Positions 49,420 through 49,442 of a DNA stretch of 49,442 bases are shown here, piece by piece (position 1 is the stretch's first letter; each line of letters opens with the position of its first letter). Source of the stretch: Acanthaster planci (lineage: Eukaryota; Echinodermata; Asteroidea; Valvatida; Acanthasteridae); the NCBI RefSeq assembly GCF_001949145.1, contig NW_019091429.1, positions 243,982 through 293,423 of the forward strand, written 5' to 3'. Below the pieces are notes generated by a model. The model ran no database searches and was not told the DNA's origin. It saw nothing but the letters and a program-made list of their open reading frames with translations. The position numbers were made by a program, and so were the translations under genes.

Positions 49420-49442
49420 GTAAAACACATATATTATTTTAA

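Noticed and set aside
1-49442. CRISPR array or prokaryotic operon structure
   Set aside because: No regularly spaced identical repeats with unique spacers; repeated motifs found belong to TIRs, SINEs, 64-bp and 12-bp tandem repeats or EGF exon units. Spliced exons show a eukaryotic genome.

Overview
The window looks like a draft scaffold from a marine invertebrate, most likely an anthozoan cnidarian (coral or sea anemone). The evidence is GT-AG introns, AT-rich non-coding DNA dense in transposons, and one large + strand host gene whose exons encode, in order, an AMOP-like segment, a von Willebrand factor type D (VWD) domain and a tandem series of short EGF-like exons. The organism call is inference; no species-diagnostic sequence was identified. 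There is one assembly gap (24375-25342) and one isolated ambiguous base (3817).

Layout. The host gene runs from at least 2876 to at least 49419 and is incomplete at both ends. Nine upstream exons (2876-38130) keep compatible splice phases throughout. They are followed by EGF-like exons at 38492, 40779, 42395, 42958, 43427 and 49327, with decayed copies between them. Three introns carry Polinton/Maverick-like virus-related elements: a 2.5-kb mini-element (3551-6085), a one-ended copy (13629 to about 15399) and a 15-kb element (20932-35907). The two complete elements have terminal inverted repeats (TIRs) starting AGTAGTAG and exact 5-bp target duplications (GACAC and AACAA). The 15-kb element carries decayed genes for protein-primed-type DNA polymerase B, a retrovirus-like DDE integrase, a major capsid protein, an FtsK/HerA-type packaging ATPase, a zinc-repeat protein, small membrane proteins and coiled-coil proteins. 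Almost every gene carries frameshifts or stops, so it is a fossil.

The most unusual content is a gene module found in all three elements: a protein with a long ladder of cysteines at every third residue (about 24-29 Cys), followed by a partner protein opening with a YIVSD/YIVTE motif. In the 15-kb and one-ended copies a small basic gene precedes them next to the TIR. I do not recognise the ladder protein or its partner as a described family.

Nesting. The 15-kb element sits inside an older TIR transposon (TIRs 19861-20036 and 36127-36281). It has itself been invaded: between PolB and integrase lies a block with a Penelope-like reverse transcriptase fragment and a tyrosine-recombinase retrotransposon fragment with an SGNH hydrolase. 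That fragment is fused in frame to the integrase C-terminus. A second fragment of the same retroelement type (RT/RNase H plus SGNH) lies at 47752-49292. Other elements are two non-LTR RT fragments, two kinds of tRNA-derived SINE, a TIR element carrying a RecQ-like helicase fragment, two fold-back elements and several tandem repeats.
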